64,000 nt of DNA from Alphaproteobacteria bacterium. GTDB lineage: Bacteria; Pseudomonadota; Alphaproteobacteria; Caulobacterales; Aquidulcibacteraceae. Positions 22,354 to 30,915 of this stretch are shown here, piece after piece. The stretch covers positions 124,001 to 188,000 of the forward strand of contig JAGWZE010000002.1 in assembly GCA_018969015.1 (NCBI GenBank), read 5' to 3'. A model generated the notes under the pieces. The model worked only from the letters and a program-made list of their open reading frames with translations, had not been told where the DNA came from and did no database searches. The position numbers and the translations under genes were made by a program. Within the stretch, counting starts at the first letter, position 1. The number at the start of each line of letters is the position of its first letter.

Positions 22354-24360
22354 CTACACCGGGACCGTGATCTGCTTGCCGCCGAACACCGCCTGCCAGT
22401 TCTCGATCTCGCTGACGACGATCTCGTCGGCGGCGTGGGCCAGTGCGGTGACGGTGGCGTAGTCGAGATCGGCGTCGTCGTCGTCGAGGAGGCGGCTCAT
22501 GCGCGCATGCACCGCGTCGAGCTTCTGCGCGGTCACTTCCGAGATCGCCGCGAAGCGCTCGAAGTCGCCGAAATAGCGGATCCCGGCGATGGCGCCGCCG
22601 AGCGTCGGGAGCGCGACGCCGAGGAAGGTGAAGATCTTGGCGCTCGTCTTCAGCATCGCGTGGTCGACGACGCCGAGCCATTCTCCCACCTGCAGCCCGA
22701 GGAATACCGCCACCGTCGCCACGGCGGCCTGGAACAGGCGCTCGGAGAGGTGATCGAGCTTGTGATGCACGGTCGTGAGGCGCTGCGCCTTGGCGTGGTG
22801 ATAGTCGCGCTGGCGCACGACGTGGCGGTCGAGCAATTCCCGCAGGCAGTGGCGCAGGTAGGCGGGCGTGACGGCGACGCGCGGCAGCCCCGCCTCGCGC
22901 AGGGCCTGTTGCGCATACCATTCGGGCCAGGACGTCTCGACGCCGCGGGGCCAGCGGCCGGGCGCGCGCGCGGCGCCGAGCGCGAGCAGGATCGGCGCAT
23001 GGCGCAGATACTCCGCCACCCGGCGCGTCTCGAACCAGCGCCCGTGCCAGCGGCGCTTCTGGCCGAGGAACGTGATCAACACGATGGCGGAAAGCATCAC
23101 GAGTTCGACGAGGGCGAAGGCCCATTTCCCTGTCGAGTCCGTGAGCGGCAGGTAGGCGACGCCGCCGATCACAGCGATCGCCGACAGCACGAAATTGATC
23201 ATCATGCCGCCGCGATAGGTATCGGAAAGACGCGCGGCGATCGCATCGGCCCACACGAAGCGCGGCGCGATGAGTTCGCGCACACGGCCCGCAAAGGCGG
23301 CGTCGCCGCCCGGCGCCGTCGTCAATGCGCCCAGCACCTGCGCGCCGTCACGTTGCGCCCACGTCTCCGGCGTGTCGTAGACCTGGGTCAGCGGGCGGAA
23401 GGGCGAGGCGCCTTTTTCGCCGCCGAACAGCGCCTCGATGCGGCGATAGGCATGCCACATCGGGCTGCTGCGCGGGCGCCACTGCGTGGCGGCGAGCGCA
23501 TCGAGATCGCGATAGGCCGTCGCGCCATGGGCGTGCTTGTGCCGGCGGGCCGCCTTCGGCTGCAGGGCGTCGCGCACGATCTGCGCCAGGCGCGCGCGCG
23601 CCGCGGCCTCCGAGAGCGCCGCACGGGGCGCCACGAGGTCCTCGGGGCTGAGCAGGAGACGCCACGCCTCGGGGCGGTCTGGCGGAATGTGGATCACGGC
23701 CGCGCCGAGATCGAGGGCGGCCTCGATCGTGTCGCTCGCGCCGCCGGGCAGGCGGGTGCGCACGCCGTCCCACACCGCGACGAGTATGTCGGACTGTTCG
23801 ATCATCACCCGCGCGGCGAGCGCCACCCGCGCGGAGATCCGGGCGTCGAGCGCCGCTTTCGCAGGGCCGCCGCCGATCGCCGCCGCGGCGAGCGCGTCGA
23901 TCGCAGGGTCCGCGTCGCGGAGCTCGAAGAGGTGGGCCCGGGCGGCGAGGTCCCGCAGCGCTTCGACCCGCCCGCGGGCCGCGGCGTCGCCGGGGAGGCC
24001 GCCGGCCACGATCGCGGCGTGCTCCTGCGCGGTCGCGGGCTGGGCATGCAGGGCGGCGTAGAGGTCGAGCCCAAGCGGAAGGGGCGCGACCACCGACCAT
24101 CCCCGCGCCAGCGCGTCATGCGCCGCGATCTGGTCCGCGCCGTCAGCAAGAAGCGTATGCAGCCGCGTCCGGCCGGCCCCGTCCGCCCCGATCTCGGCCT
24201 CGGCGAACCCGGCGAGCAGATCGAACACCGCGGCGAGGGCGCCCGTCACGCCCACGGCGTTGGCCGACATGAGGGGATGCGCAGCGCGATGGCCCGTGAC
24301 GGCGAGGCTCAGGCGCGGCCTGGGAACCGCGGGCGCGATCGCCTTGTTCTGCTGACTCAT
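22354..24360 (-). CDS. SLOG nucleotide-sensor domain fused to a four-helix SLATT-like membrane region
   Basis: 668 aa. The N-terminal half resembles the SLOG (DprA/LOG-like) Rossmann fold: LSLAVTGHRAAH at 17-28, LLADGADQIAAHDAL at 70-84 and SDILVAVWDG at 190-199. The C-terminal half has four transmembrane helices (about 386-404, 414-433, 542-560 and 575-595) with RWFETRRVAEYLR after the second. It ends VVSEIENWQAVF, as in SLATT-type membrane effectors. SLOG domains bind nucleotides and SLATT regions are predicted pore-formers in conflict systems. It is the first gene of a two-gene operon with the TIR-WD40 gene. Confidence 0.8.
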   Translation of the reverse strand: MSQQNKAIAPAVPRPRLSLAVTGHRAAHPLMSANAVGVTGALAAVFDLLAGFAEAEIGADGAGRTRLHTLLADGADQIAAHDALARGWSVVAPLPLGLDLYAALHAQPATAQEHAAIVAGGLPGDAAARGRVEALRDLAARAHLFELRDADPAIDALAAAAIGGGPAKAALDARISARVALAARVMIEQSDILVAVWDGVRTRLPGGASDTIEAALDLGAAVIHIPPDRPEAWRLLLSPEDLVAPRAALSEAAARARLAQIVRDALQPKAARRHKHAHGATAYRDLDALAATQWRPRSSPMWHAYRRIEALFGGEKGASPFRPLTQVYDTPETWAQRDGAQVLGALTTAPGGDAAFAGRVRELIAPRFVWADAIAARLSDTYRGGMMINFVLSAIAVIGGVAYLPLTDSTGKWAFALVELVMLSAIVLITFLGQKRRWHGRWFETRRVAEYLRHAPILLALGAARAPGRWPRGVETSWPEWYAQQALREAGLPRVAVTPAYLRHCLRELLDRHVVRQRDYHHAKAQRLTTVHHKLDHLSERLFQAAVATVAVFLGLQVGEWLGVVDHAMLKTSAKIFTFLGVALPTLGGAIAGIRYFGDFERFAAISEVTAQKLDAVHARMSRLLDDDDADLDYATVTALAHAADEIVVSEIENWQAVFGGKQITVPV

Positions 24361-24612
24361 TCCTGCCCGCCGCCAACGCTGGCCGCCACGCTACATCAGG
24401 CCGACGCGCCGGTCGATGCTGCCTTGGGAGGGAGCGCGGGCGCGCGTGGCCGGCGCAGGCGCAAGGGGGGGGCAGCGCGCCTTCGTCCGCCTCCGGACCG
24501 CAGCAGGCGCGCGCAGCCGCCTCCCGCCGTTTTTCCTCGCCAGGGGGATGCCGCGCGCTACCTTCTCGGAGAACTGCGGTCGGCGGGCGCCGCAAGCGAG
24601 GGCACTGACTCG

Positions 24613-25983
24613 ATGACATCCGGCTTCGTCGCAACGACGGCGCGTCCACACACGGCGACATCGGCGCCCACGCGGCTGAAAACGCAGATCGTCATCGTCG
24701 GCGGCGGCGCAGGCGGGCTCGAACTCGCCGCCCGGCTCGGCGCCGCCTATCGGGGGCGACACTTCGACATCATCCTCGTCGAGCGCAACCAGACCCACAT
24801 CTGGAAGCCGCTGCTTCACGAGGTGGCGGCGGGCTCGCTCGACGCCAACCTCGACGAGGTCGGCTATCGCAGCCACGCGCACCGCTGGGGCTACCGCTTC
24901 TTCCTCGGCGCCATGGAAAGCATCGACCGCGTCAATCGCCGCGTGATCATCGCCCCCATCGTCGACGAGGACGGCCGCGAGATCATGGGCCGCCATGCGA
25001 TCCGCTACGACTATCTCGTGCTCGCGATCGGGTCGGTGTCGAACGACTTCGCCACCCCCGGCGCCGCGGAGAACTGCATCTTCCTCGACAGCCGCGTGCA
25101 GGCCGATCGCTTCCGCCAGAAGCTTTTGAACCAGTGCCTGCGCGTGTCGCGCGAGATGACCCAATCGCCCAACGCGGACTCCTTTGTGCGCGTCGCGATC
25201 GTCGGCGGCGGCGCGACCGGCGTCGAACTCGCGGCCGAACTCTACAACGCCGCCGCGGCGCTGCGCTTCTATGGACTGGAAGTGTTCGATGAGAGCCGCC
25301 TGAAAGTCACGCTCATCGAGGCCGGGCCCCGCATCCTGCCAGCCCTGCCAGAGAAGCTCGCGGAAGCCGCGCACAAGGAGCTCGAGGCGCTCGGCGTGCG
25401 CATCTACACCGGCACGCCGGTCGTGGAGGTCACGCGCGACGGCATCACGCTACGCTCGGGCGAGACCATTCCGGCGGACTTGCGCGTCTGGGCGGCGGGC
25501 GTGAAAGCCCCGGACTTCCTGAAAGACATTGCCGGCCTCGAAACGTCCCGCGCCAATCAGCTGGTCGTGCGCCCGACGCTGCAGACCACGCGGGACGAGC
25601 GCATCTTCGCCATCGGCGACTGCTGCTCTTTTACGCCGCCGGGCGAGACCCGCCCGGTGCCGCCGCGCGCCCAGGCCGCGCACCAGATGGCGTCGGTCGC
25701 CTTCGAGAACATCCGCCGCGCGATCTCGGGCAAGCCGCTGCGCGACTTCCACTATGAAGACCACGGGTCACTTGTATCGCTCAGCCGGTTCTCGACGGTC
25801 GGCAGCCTGATGGGCAATCTGATCGGCGGGCGCATGGCGGTCGAAGGCGCGCTCGCGCGGTTCGTCTATGTCTCACTCTATCGCATGCACCTGCTCGCCA
25901 TTCATGGCTGGCTCAAGGGCATGGCGATGATCGTCGTGGGCCACGTCAATCAGATCATCCGGCCCAAGCTCAAGTTGCACTGA
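24613..25983 (+). CDS. ndh: Type II NADH dehydrogenase (NADH:quinone oxidoreductase)
   Basis: 456 aa. An FAD-binding Rossmann motif IVIVGGGAGG is near residues 26-35, and an NAD-binding motif VAIVGGGATGVELAAEL near 197-213. A flavin-contact strand IFAIGDC is followed by a C-terminal amphipathic region (LYRMHLLAIHGWLKGMAMIV) that anchors the enzyme to the inner membrane. It passes electrons from NADH to quinone without pumping protons. I took the ATG at 24613, with GCGAGGG upstream; the long open frame before it is the shadow of the SLOG gene. It is divergent from the SLOG/TIR operon, and the two start 252 bases apart. Confidence 0.9.
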   Translation: MTSGFVATTARPHTATSAPTRLKTQIVIVGGGAGGLELAARLGAAYRGRHFDIILVERNQTHIWKPLLHEVAAGSLDANLDEVGYRSHAHRWGYRFFLGAMESIDRVNRRVIIAPIVDEDGREIMGRHAIRYDYLVLAIGSVSNDFATPGAAENCIFLDSRVQADRFRQKLLNQCLRVSREMTQSPNADSFVRVAIVGGGATGVELAAELYNAAAALRFYGLEVFDESRLKVTLIEAGPRILPALPEKLAEAAHKELEALGVRIYTGTPVVEVTRDGITLRSGETIPADLRVWAAGVKAPDFLKDIAGLETSRANQLVVRPTLQTTRDERIFAIGDCCSFTPPGETRPVPPRAQAAHQMASVAFENIRRAISGKPLRDFHYEDHGSLVSLSRFSTVGSLMGNLIGGRMAVEGALARFVYVSLYRMHLLAIHGWLKGMAMIVVGHVNQIIRPKLKLH

Positions 25984-25987
25984 GGCG

Positions 25988-26821
25988 TCAGGCTTTCATC
26001 TGCGCCGCGCGACGCGGGCGGCGTGCGGCCTGAGGCGCGGGCGTCGCGCGCTCGTTGGCCGCGCGTTCGGCGTCGCGTGCGACCGGCGGCGGCTCCGGGA
26101 CGTCATTCGCAACGCACAGCGGAGGGGCGCTCTCGACCGATCCGCGCCGCCGCGGCGCGGGGCGGGGCTTGGCGATCGCCGGATCGGCAGACGAAACCTG
26201 TGCGGGCGCCATAGACAGCGTCTTTTCCGTACGCGGCCGTTTGCGCGAGCGCGGTTTCGCCGGCGCGGCGGGCTTGATCGACGGCGGTGCCTCCGGGAGC
26301 TGAATGATCGGCGCGTCGGATCGGGCCAGCGGCGCGATCGTGAACGTCACGCGCATCGACGCGATGACGGCGCCGGGGGCACGGGCGCGCGGCTGCGTTT
26401 GCGGTGGTGTGGCGCTGTTCTCGCGGCGCAGCGTTTCGCGCAGGTCGCGGTCGCGCAGCATCTGATCGCGCTGCGCGGCCTCCCGGCGGGTCTCCTCGAC
26501 GACGCCCGTCAGCGCGGCGACGCCCTCCGCGAGCGCGCGCACCTCACCTTGGAGCTGCTCGGTCTCCTGGGCGTCGCGCACGCCCGCGCGCCAGGCGGAG
26601 CGCCAGGCGCCGGCGATCATCCAGAGCCCGAGCGCGGGAAACACCGCGGCCGCGACGATCATGGCGAGAAAGCCCGGCGGCTGGGCGAGCAGCGGGGCGA
26701 CGCCCCACGTCGCCAGTGGCCCGTAGATCATGACGCCGACCCAGGCCAACGCGATCGCGCCGCCCAGAAACCCCGGCGAGCCCGACGTCTCGACGAGTGT
26801 CGATGGTGACTGGTGCGACAT
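25988..26821 (-). CDS. Two-helix membrane protein with coiled coil and disordered tail; chromosomal paralogue of 4612-5682
   Basis: 277 aa from the ATG at 26821, which has GAGGAGCG just upstream. Residues about 14-78 form two transmembrane helices with GSPGFLGGAI, QPPGFLAM, FPALG and AGAWRSAW, shared in order with the protein in the tRNA-Lys element. A coiled coil (about 85-130) and a Pro/Arg-rich tail follow. The stop is 4 bases from the convergent NADH dehydrogenase stop, leaving no room for a separate terminator. Function unknown; the shape recalls membrane-anchored scaffold proteins. Confidence 0.65.
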   Translation of the reverse strand: MSHQSPSTLVETSGSPGFLGGAIALAWVGVMIYGPLATWGVAPLLAQPPGFLAMIVAAAVFPALGLWMIAGAWRSAWRAGVRDAQETEQLQGEVRALAEGVAALTGVVEETRREAAQRDQMLRDRDLRETLRRENSATPPQTQPRARAPGAVIASMRVTFTIAPLARSDAPIIQLPEAPPSIKPAAPAKPRSRKRPRTEKTLSMAPAQVSSADPAIAKPRPAPRRRGSVESAPPLCVANDVPEPPPVARDAERAANERATPAPQAARRPRRAAQMKA

Positions 26822-27120
26822 GGAACGCTCCTCGCTGACCGTGACTCCGGACGTGCCAACGAGCCAAAGCAAGCGACGCGCCAACGCGCCGAAGCTCCCG
26901 TGCATTACCGATGATTGGGGGGCGGGCCGGGCCGATCGGGAGCCCTGACGCCAAGGCGGGCCTGGACGCCGGAGGGGTCTTGGGGGCGGGCGAGCGACCG
27001 TCCGCCACCTGGCCGAGCCGGGCCGCCGCAGCGCGGAGCCCAACCTGGGCTTTATCTGCGGATGGAATTTGGATAACAATCTCTTAACGAGGGGGTTGGG
27101 GACCTCCGAGGGGGGGCGAC

Positions 27121-29205
27121 ATGGATCGATCTGCACCGGGGCGCCGAGCCCGCTTTAACGGGTTGGCGCCGCTCCTGGCGGTCGTGGTCATTTCGGCCGG
27201 GTGTGCGGAGTTCGGCCACAGCCAGACGTTCGGCCGCCGCGGGGGCAGCCAGATCGACTGCTATCGCGATGATTTTGCAGGCCGCCGCGGCGCCATCGAC
27301 ACGATGTCGGCGGACGAGCTCCAGGCCGTCGCGTCCCGCTGCCGGACCGCCGCCTCCAGCCTCGACCGCACCCAGCGCGAGATCATCTACGCCTATTTCT
27401 ACGCCGGTAAGGCCAGCCGCCTGCTGGCCGACGCCCGCGGCCTCCCGGCCAGCGCGGACATGTGGCGCGACGCCGCGACCGCCCTCGAGATCGTCGCCGC
27501 GGTCAATACGCCGCCGATCACCGCCAAGAGCCCGCCGGCCGAAGTCCAGTTCGGCCAGACCTGGGTCGACGCCAAGCTCGAACTCGCCAAAGTCTATGTG
27601 CGCCAAGGCCGCTACGCGGACGCGGTCGCCCGCGCCCGTGACGTGATCACCGCATACCCGGCCGAATCCGACGAGCGCCACATCCGCGCCCGCTTCGAAC
27701 TCGCCCAGGTGTATCAGCGCCAGACGCCGCCGGACGAAGAGCAGGCGATGGACGCCCTGCGCGTGTTCGCCCAGCGGAGCCTCGACAAGCACCCCTACGC
27801 GGCCGAAGCGCGCCGCCAGGTGTTCCTGATCGCCAACAAGCTCGGGTCGGAAGCCCTCAAGGAGGGGTCGCCGTCCTCGCTCAGCCGCGCTCAGATCCAG
27901 TTCAACAAGGCCCGCGAAGCGGCCCAGGCCGCCAACGGCGTGGACCCGACGGCGCTGCCGATCTCGGAAACCTACGTCAATCTCGGCCGCGTCAGCATGC
28001 AACTGGCCGGCGTGCGCGGCCCGGACGTCCCGGGCGGATGCGATTCCCGCCTGGTCGATTTCGACCGCCTGAACGCCGCCCTGGACTTCTTCCGGCTCGC
28101 CGGGGAAACGCCGGTCGCTTTGCAATGGGCGGGCTGCGCCCACATGGCGCTCGGCAATCTGGACGAAGCCGTCAGCCGCTTCAGCGCCGCGGCGCTGTCG
28201 AACACCGCGAGCACGCAACTCTCGCTGGCGCGGGCGCTGTCCCGTCGCGCCCAGGCGCAAACGGGTCTCGACGCCGCGCGCGGCTGGTCCGAAGCCGACG
28301 CCGCCTATGACGGCGCCGTCGCGCGCACCGACCGCACCGACGCCCCGGCCGCCGCCCGCACGCTCGTGGAAGCCGGCGATTTCTATCTCGCGTACCTCAA
28401 GCAACTTGGCGACGGCGACGCCCGCAAGGGCCGCTTGATCGAGAAGGCCGTGAAGGCGTTCCGGGACGCCAAGGGTCTTGCGCCCTCGCAACCCGTCGCG
28501 TTCGCCCGTCTGGGCATGATCGCGCTCGGCGAAGGCGATTTCGAAGCGCGTCGCAATCTCGAAGGCCAGGACGGCGCGCGGATCAATCTCGAGACGGCGC
28601 GCAACCTTTCGAGCCAGGACCTCGAGACGCGTGCGATGACGCACTACCTGCTCAGCCGGTTGGAAGTGCTGAAGTTCACGACCGGGAAGGTCGGCCCGAC
28701 CGACGCTGATCGCCGGCGCAACGCCGATCTCGCGATCTCGAACGCCGACCGCGCCGCCGATCTCGGCAGCGTCGATCGCGGCCCGGCCTATTTCGCGCAG
28801 GCCTGCGAGACGCGCCTGATCTTCCGCCGCGCGGACGCCGAAGGGGCGCGGTATTGCGTCGCTGACGAAGGCCGCGATGGCGCGAATTATCCGCGCGGCC
28901 TCCTGTACGAGGGCTTGTATTTCCTCCGTAAAGCCAAAGACGCGCGCACGATCGACGAGCGCGACACCAGCATCGAGTCGGCGTACGTCGCCTTCGACAA
29001 GGGCGCCAGCCGTCTGGAAACAATTGGCGACACGACGAGCGAGTTGTGGTCGCAATTGGCGACAGGCCGTGGTCTTGCGTTGGGATGCGCTGGTCTGCGT
29101 ATGGTTGGCCGTGAAAAGATCACCTCCGTCCCGTTGGGGCTGGCGGATCGGGCCAAACAGTTGTTCGAACGGTACGACGTTCGCGTTTGCCCGGTTCGCC
29201 GGTGA
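27121..29205 (+). CDS. TPR-like repeat lipoprotein
   Basis: 694 aa. A basic N-terminus, a hydrophobic stretch and S-A-G-C (cysteine near residue 28) form an unusual but plausible lipobox. The mature part consists of helical tetratricopeptide-like repeats, such as ELAKVYVRQGRYADAVARAR, ALQWAGCAHMALGNLDEAVS and AFARLGMIALGEGDFEARRN. It is probably a periplasmic or outer-membrane-anchored scaffold. A purine-rich ribosome site (GAGGGGGGGCGAC) precedes the ATG. Followed after 76 bases by a single-pass membrane protein and then a TerB-like gene in the same direction; whether these form one operon is unclear. Confidence 0.7.
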   Translation: MDRSAPGRRARFNGLAPLLAVVVISAGCAEFGHSQTFGRRGGSQIDCYRDDFAGRRGAIDTMSADELQAVASRCRTAASSLDRTQREIIYAYFYAGKASRLLADARGLPASADMWRDAATALEIVAAVNTPPITAKSPPAEVQFGQTWVDAKLELAKVYVRQGRYADAVARARDVITAYPAESDERHIRARFELAQVYQRQTPPDEEQAMDALRVFAQRSLDKHPYAAEARRQVFLIANKLGSEALKEGSPSSLSRAQIQFNKAREAAQAANGVDPTALPISETYVNLGRVSMQLAGVRGPDVPGGCDSRLVDFDRLNAALDFFRLAGETPVALQWAGCAHMALGNLDEAVSRFSAAALSNTASTQLSLARALSRRAQAQTGLDAARGWSEADAAYDGAVARTDRTDAPAAARTLVEAGDFYLAYLKQLGDGDARKGRLIEKAVKAFRDAKGLAPSQPVAFARLGMIALGEGDFEARRNLEGQDGARINLETARNLSSQDLETRAMTHYLLSRLEVLKFTTGKVGPTDADRRRNADLAISNADRAADLGSVDRGPAYFAQACETRLIFRRADAEGARYCVADEGRDGANYPRGLLYEGLYFLRKAKDARTIDERDTSIESAYVAFDKGASRLETIGDTTSELWSQLATGRGLALGCAGLRMVGREKITSVPLGLADRAKQLFERYDVRVCPVRR

Positions 29206-29281
29206 CCACGGGACGACGGGGGAGAGGGGGCGCCGGTCGTCCGGCGCTGCGCGAGTGCAACGTTTCTGGAGGCGATGAGCA

Positions 29282-29767
29282 ATGACGGATCGGGATTCGA
29301 TGTCGGGGTGGGGCGACGAAAAATCGGCTCCGATGATGGTCGTTGCACCCAATGCGGGCGGCGGCGGGAGCCGCATGACGACGATCCTGCTGGGGGGCGC
29401 GCTCGTGATCGCGCTCGCGATCGCTGGCTACAGCATGTACCGCGTGGACGCTGACACGCGCGCCCACACGAAGGCCGTCAAGGAATTGACGGACAAGCAC
29501 GCCGCGCAGGTGAAGACGCTCGAAGAAAAACTCGTGCGCTCGAACGCCTACCTGAAGGAAGACCTCGAATACATGGCGGCGCTCGAAGCCGACAACGCCG
29601 CCATGGGCGCCGGCAAGAAGCCGACCGCCACGCCGCCGAGCCCGCCGGCCCGTCAGAAGTACATCGACGATTTGCAGCGCGAGAATGCGCAGCGTCGTGA
29701 CGCCAAAGGGAAGCCGGTCGCGAAGACGCCGGTCCCGGCCGGCTACGACGTCTGGAAGTCTCAGTAA
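29282..29767 (+). CDS. Single-pass membrane protein with periplasmic coiled coil
   Basis: 161 aa. A flexible N-terminus, one transmembrane helix (about residues 33-52), a coiled coil (about 56-108) and a Pro/Ala/Lys-rich tail. The type II orientation (N-terminus inside) is inferred from YRVDADTRAHTK following the helix. It may partner the TPR lipoprotein encoded just upstream. No family is recognised. Confidence 0.6.
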   Translation: MTDRDSMSGWGDEKSAPMMVVAPNAGGGGSRMTTILLGGALVIALAIAGYSMYRVDADTRAHTKAVKELTDKHAAQVKTLEEKLVRSNAYLKEDLEYMAALEADNAAMGAGKKPTATPPSPPARQKYIDDLQRENAQRRDAKGKPVAKTPVPAGYDVWKSQ

Positions 29768-29913
29768 GCTGACGCGCGCCGCGGCCGGCGTCAGGCGCAT
29801 GCGCCCGGCGTCTCGCCCCCGCGCCGTCTGGTCGCGTCACGATCCCGCGCGCGCCCGATGAGGGCCCGCGCGGCTTCGCGTATCGTATTTTGTCACCCCT
29901 GAAGGAGGCGCCC

Positions 29914-30321
29914 ATGTCCGGCCCCAGCCCAGAGCACCGCGCATTCGTCGAAGCCGGCATCGGCATCGTGCAGGCCGTCGTCATGGCCGACGGCCAGTAC
30001 ACGCAGGACGAAATGACCCTGTTCGTGAAGGCGCAGCACCAGTACGAACTGTTCCGCGACGTGCCGCCCGACGCGTTCAACGCGATGCTCGGCCGCGTCC
30101 GCGCGCGCCTGCAAGCCGAGCCCTGGACGGCGCTCGTCAAGGAATGGGCGGCCGCCGTTCCCGCCACGCACGCGCGCAAGGTTTACGAACTCGCCGTGCA
30201 GTTCGTCGCCGTGGACCGCGACGTCGGCGGCAAGGAGCCGGAAGTGCTCCGCCACCTCGCCTCTGCGCTGGCGATCCCGGAAGACGAAGCCCGCAAGATC
30301 TTCGCCGAACGCGTCCTCTGA
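29914..30321 (+). CDS. TerB-like helical protein
   Basis: 135 aa. The start at 29914 is set by AAGGAGG nine bases upstream; an earlier in-frame ATG would include that ribosome site in the coding region. The protein is acidic and all-helical, with AVVMADGQYTQDEMTLF near residue 21 and FVAVDRDVGGKEPEVLRHLA near residue 98. These are the two D-G-like acidic loops of TerB-type domains (tellurite-resistance family), which bind metal. Cytoplasmic. The tellurite link is only by family name. Confidence 0.65.
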   Translation: MSGPSPEHRAFVEAGIGIVQAVVMADGQYTQDEMTLFVKAQHQYELFRDVPPDAFNAMLGRVRARLQAEPWTALVKEWAAAVPATHARKVYELAVQFVAVDRDVGGKEPEVLRHLASALAIPEDEARKIFAERVL

Positions 30322-30344
30322 ATGCATACGGCGCGCGGACGGCG

Positions 30345-30851
30345 TCAGGCCGTCTGCGCGTCGCGCTCCAGCTCGGCTTTGCGCGCCGCCAAGCGGGCGC
30401 CCATGTCGTCGAGATCGAGATCGCCGTCGCGCACTTCCGCGAACAGCTCCTGTTCCTCCTCGCGCACGTGGTGCTTCACGTACTCGCCGAGCACTTTGAC
30501 CTTCGCGCGAAACAGCGGATCGGTGGGCTGCATCCGCGAGATGTCCTCGATCAGACGCCGCGCGCCTTCATGCTCGACTTCGGCCTCGTCGAGCGTGTCG
30601 TCGTCGGCGACGGTGCGCGCTTCCGGATAGAAGATCTCCTCCTCGATCTGCGTGTGCACGCGCAGCGCCGCGCAGATGCGCGTCGCGAGCGCGCCGAGCG
30701 CGTCGGTGTCGTCTTCGGACTCGAACTCCTCGAACAGGTCTTCGACCGTCCGGTGATCCTCCGAGAGCAGCTCGAGCGCGTCGCGCGGCGGTTCGCGTCC
30801 GCGCGCGGCGCGTCCGGTGGCGGTGTTCGGGTCGGGGCGGGCGTTGGGCAT
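30345..30851 (-). CDS. Hemerythrin-domain protein
   Basis: 168 aa. The non-heme di-iron four-helix bundle ligands are in place: H33 in SEDHRTVEDLF, H66 and E70 in VHTQIEEEIFYPE, H94 in EVEHEGARRL, H127/H128 and E132 in YVKHHVREEEQELF. A polar N-terminus of about 25 residues precedes the domain. Such proteins bind oxygen or iron, or act in nitrosative-stress repair; this one has no N-terminal ScdA or RIC domain. Convergent with the TerB-like gene, 23 bases apart. Confidence 0.87.
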   Translation of the reverse strand: MPNARPDPNTATGRAARGREPPRDALELLSEDHRTVEDLFEEFESEDDTDALGALATRICAALRVHTQIEEEIFYPEARTVADDDTLDEAEVEHEGARRLIEDISRMQPTDPLFRAKVKVLGEYVKHHVREEEQELFAEVRDGDLDLDDMGARLAARKAELERDAQTA

Positions 30852-30915
30852 CGTCGTCTCCAGGCCGCAAATCGCGATCGAGGAGCAACGCCGCCCGCCG
30901 CCGCCGCGTTCCCCC

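Noticed and set aside
19422-24360. Canonical Thoeris system
   Set aside because: TIR and SLOG domains are present, but there is no SIR2 or Macro effector and the TIR is fused to WD40 repeats, so I describe it only as Thoeris-like.
22333-24612. Long rightward open frame fused to the NADH dehydrogenase gene
   Set aside because: GC-rich shadow of the SLOG gene on the other strand; the NDH-2 fold and its normal length start at 24613.
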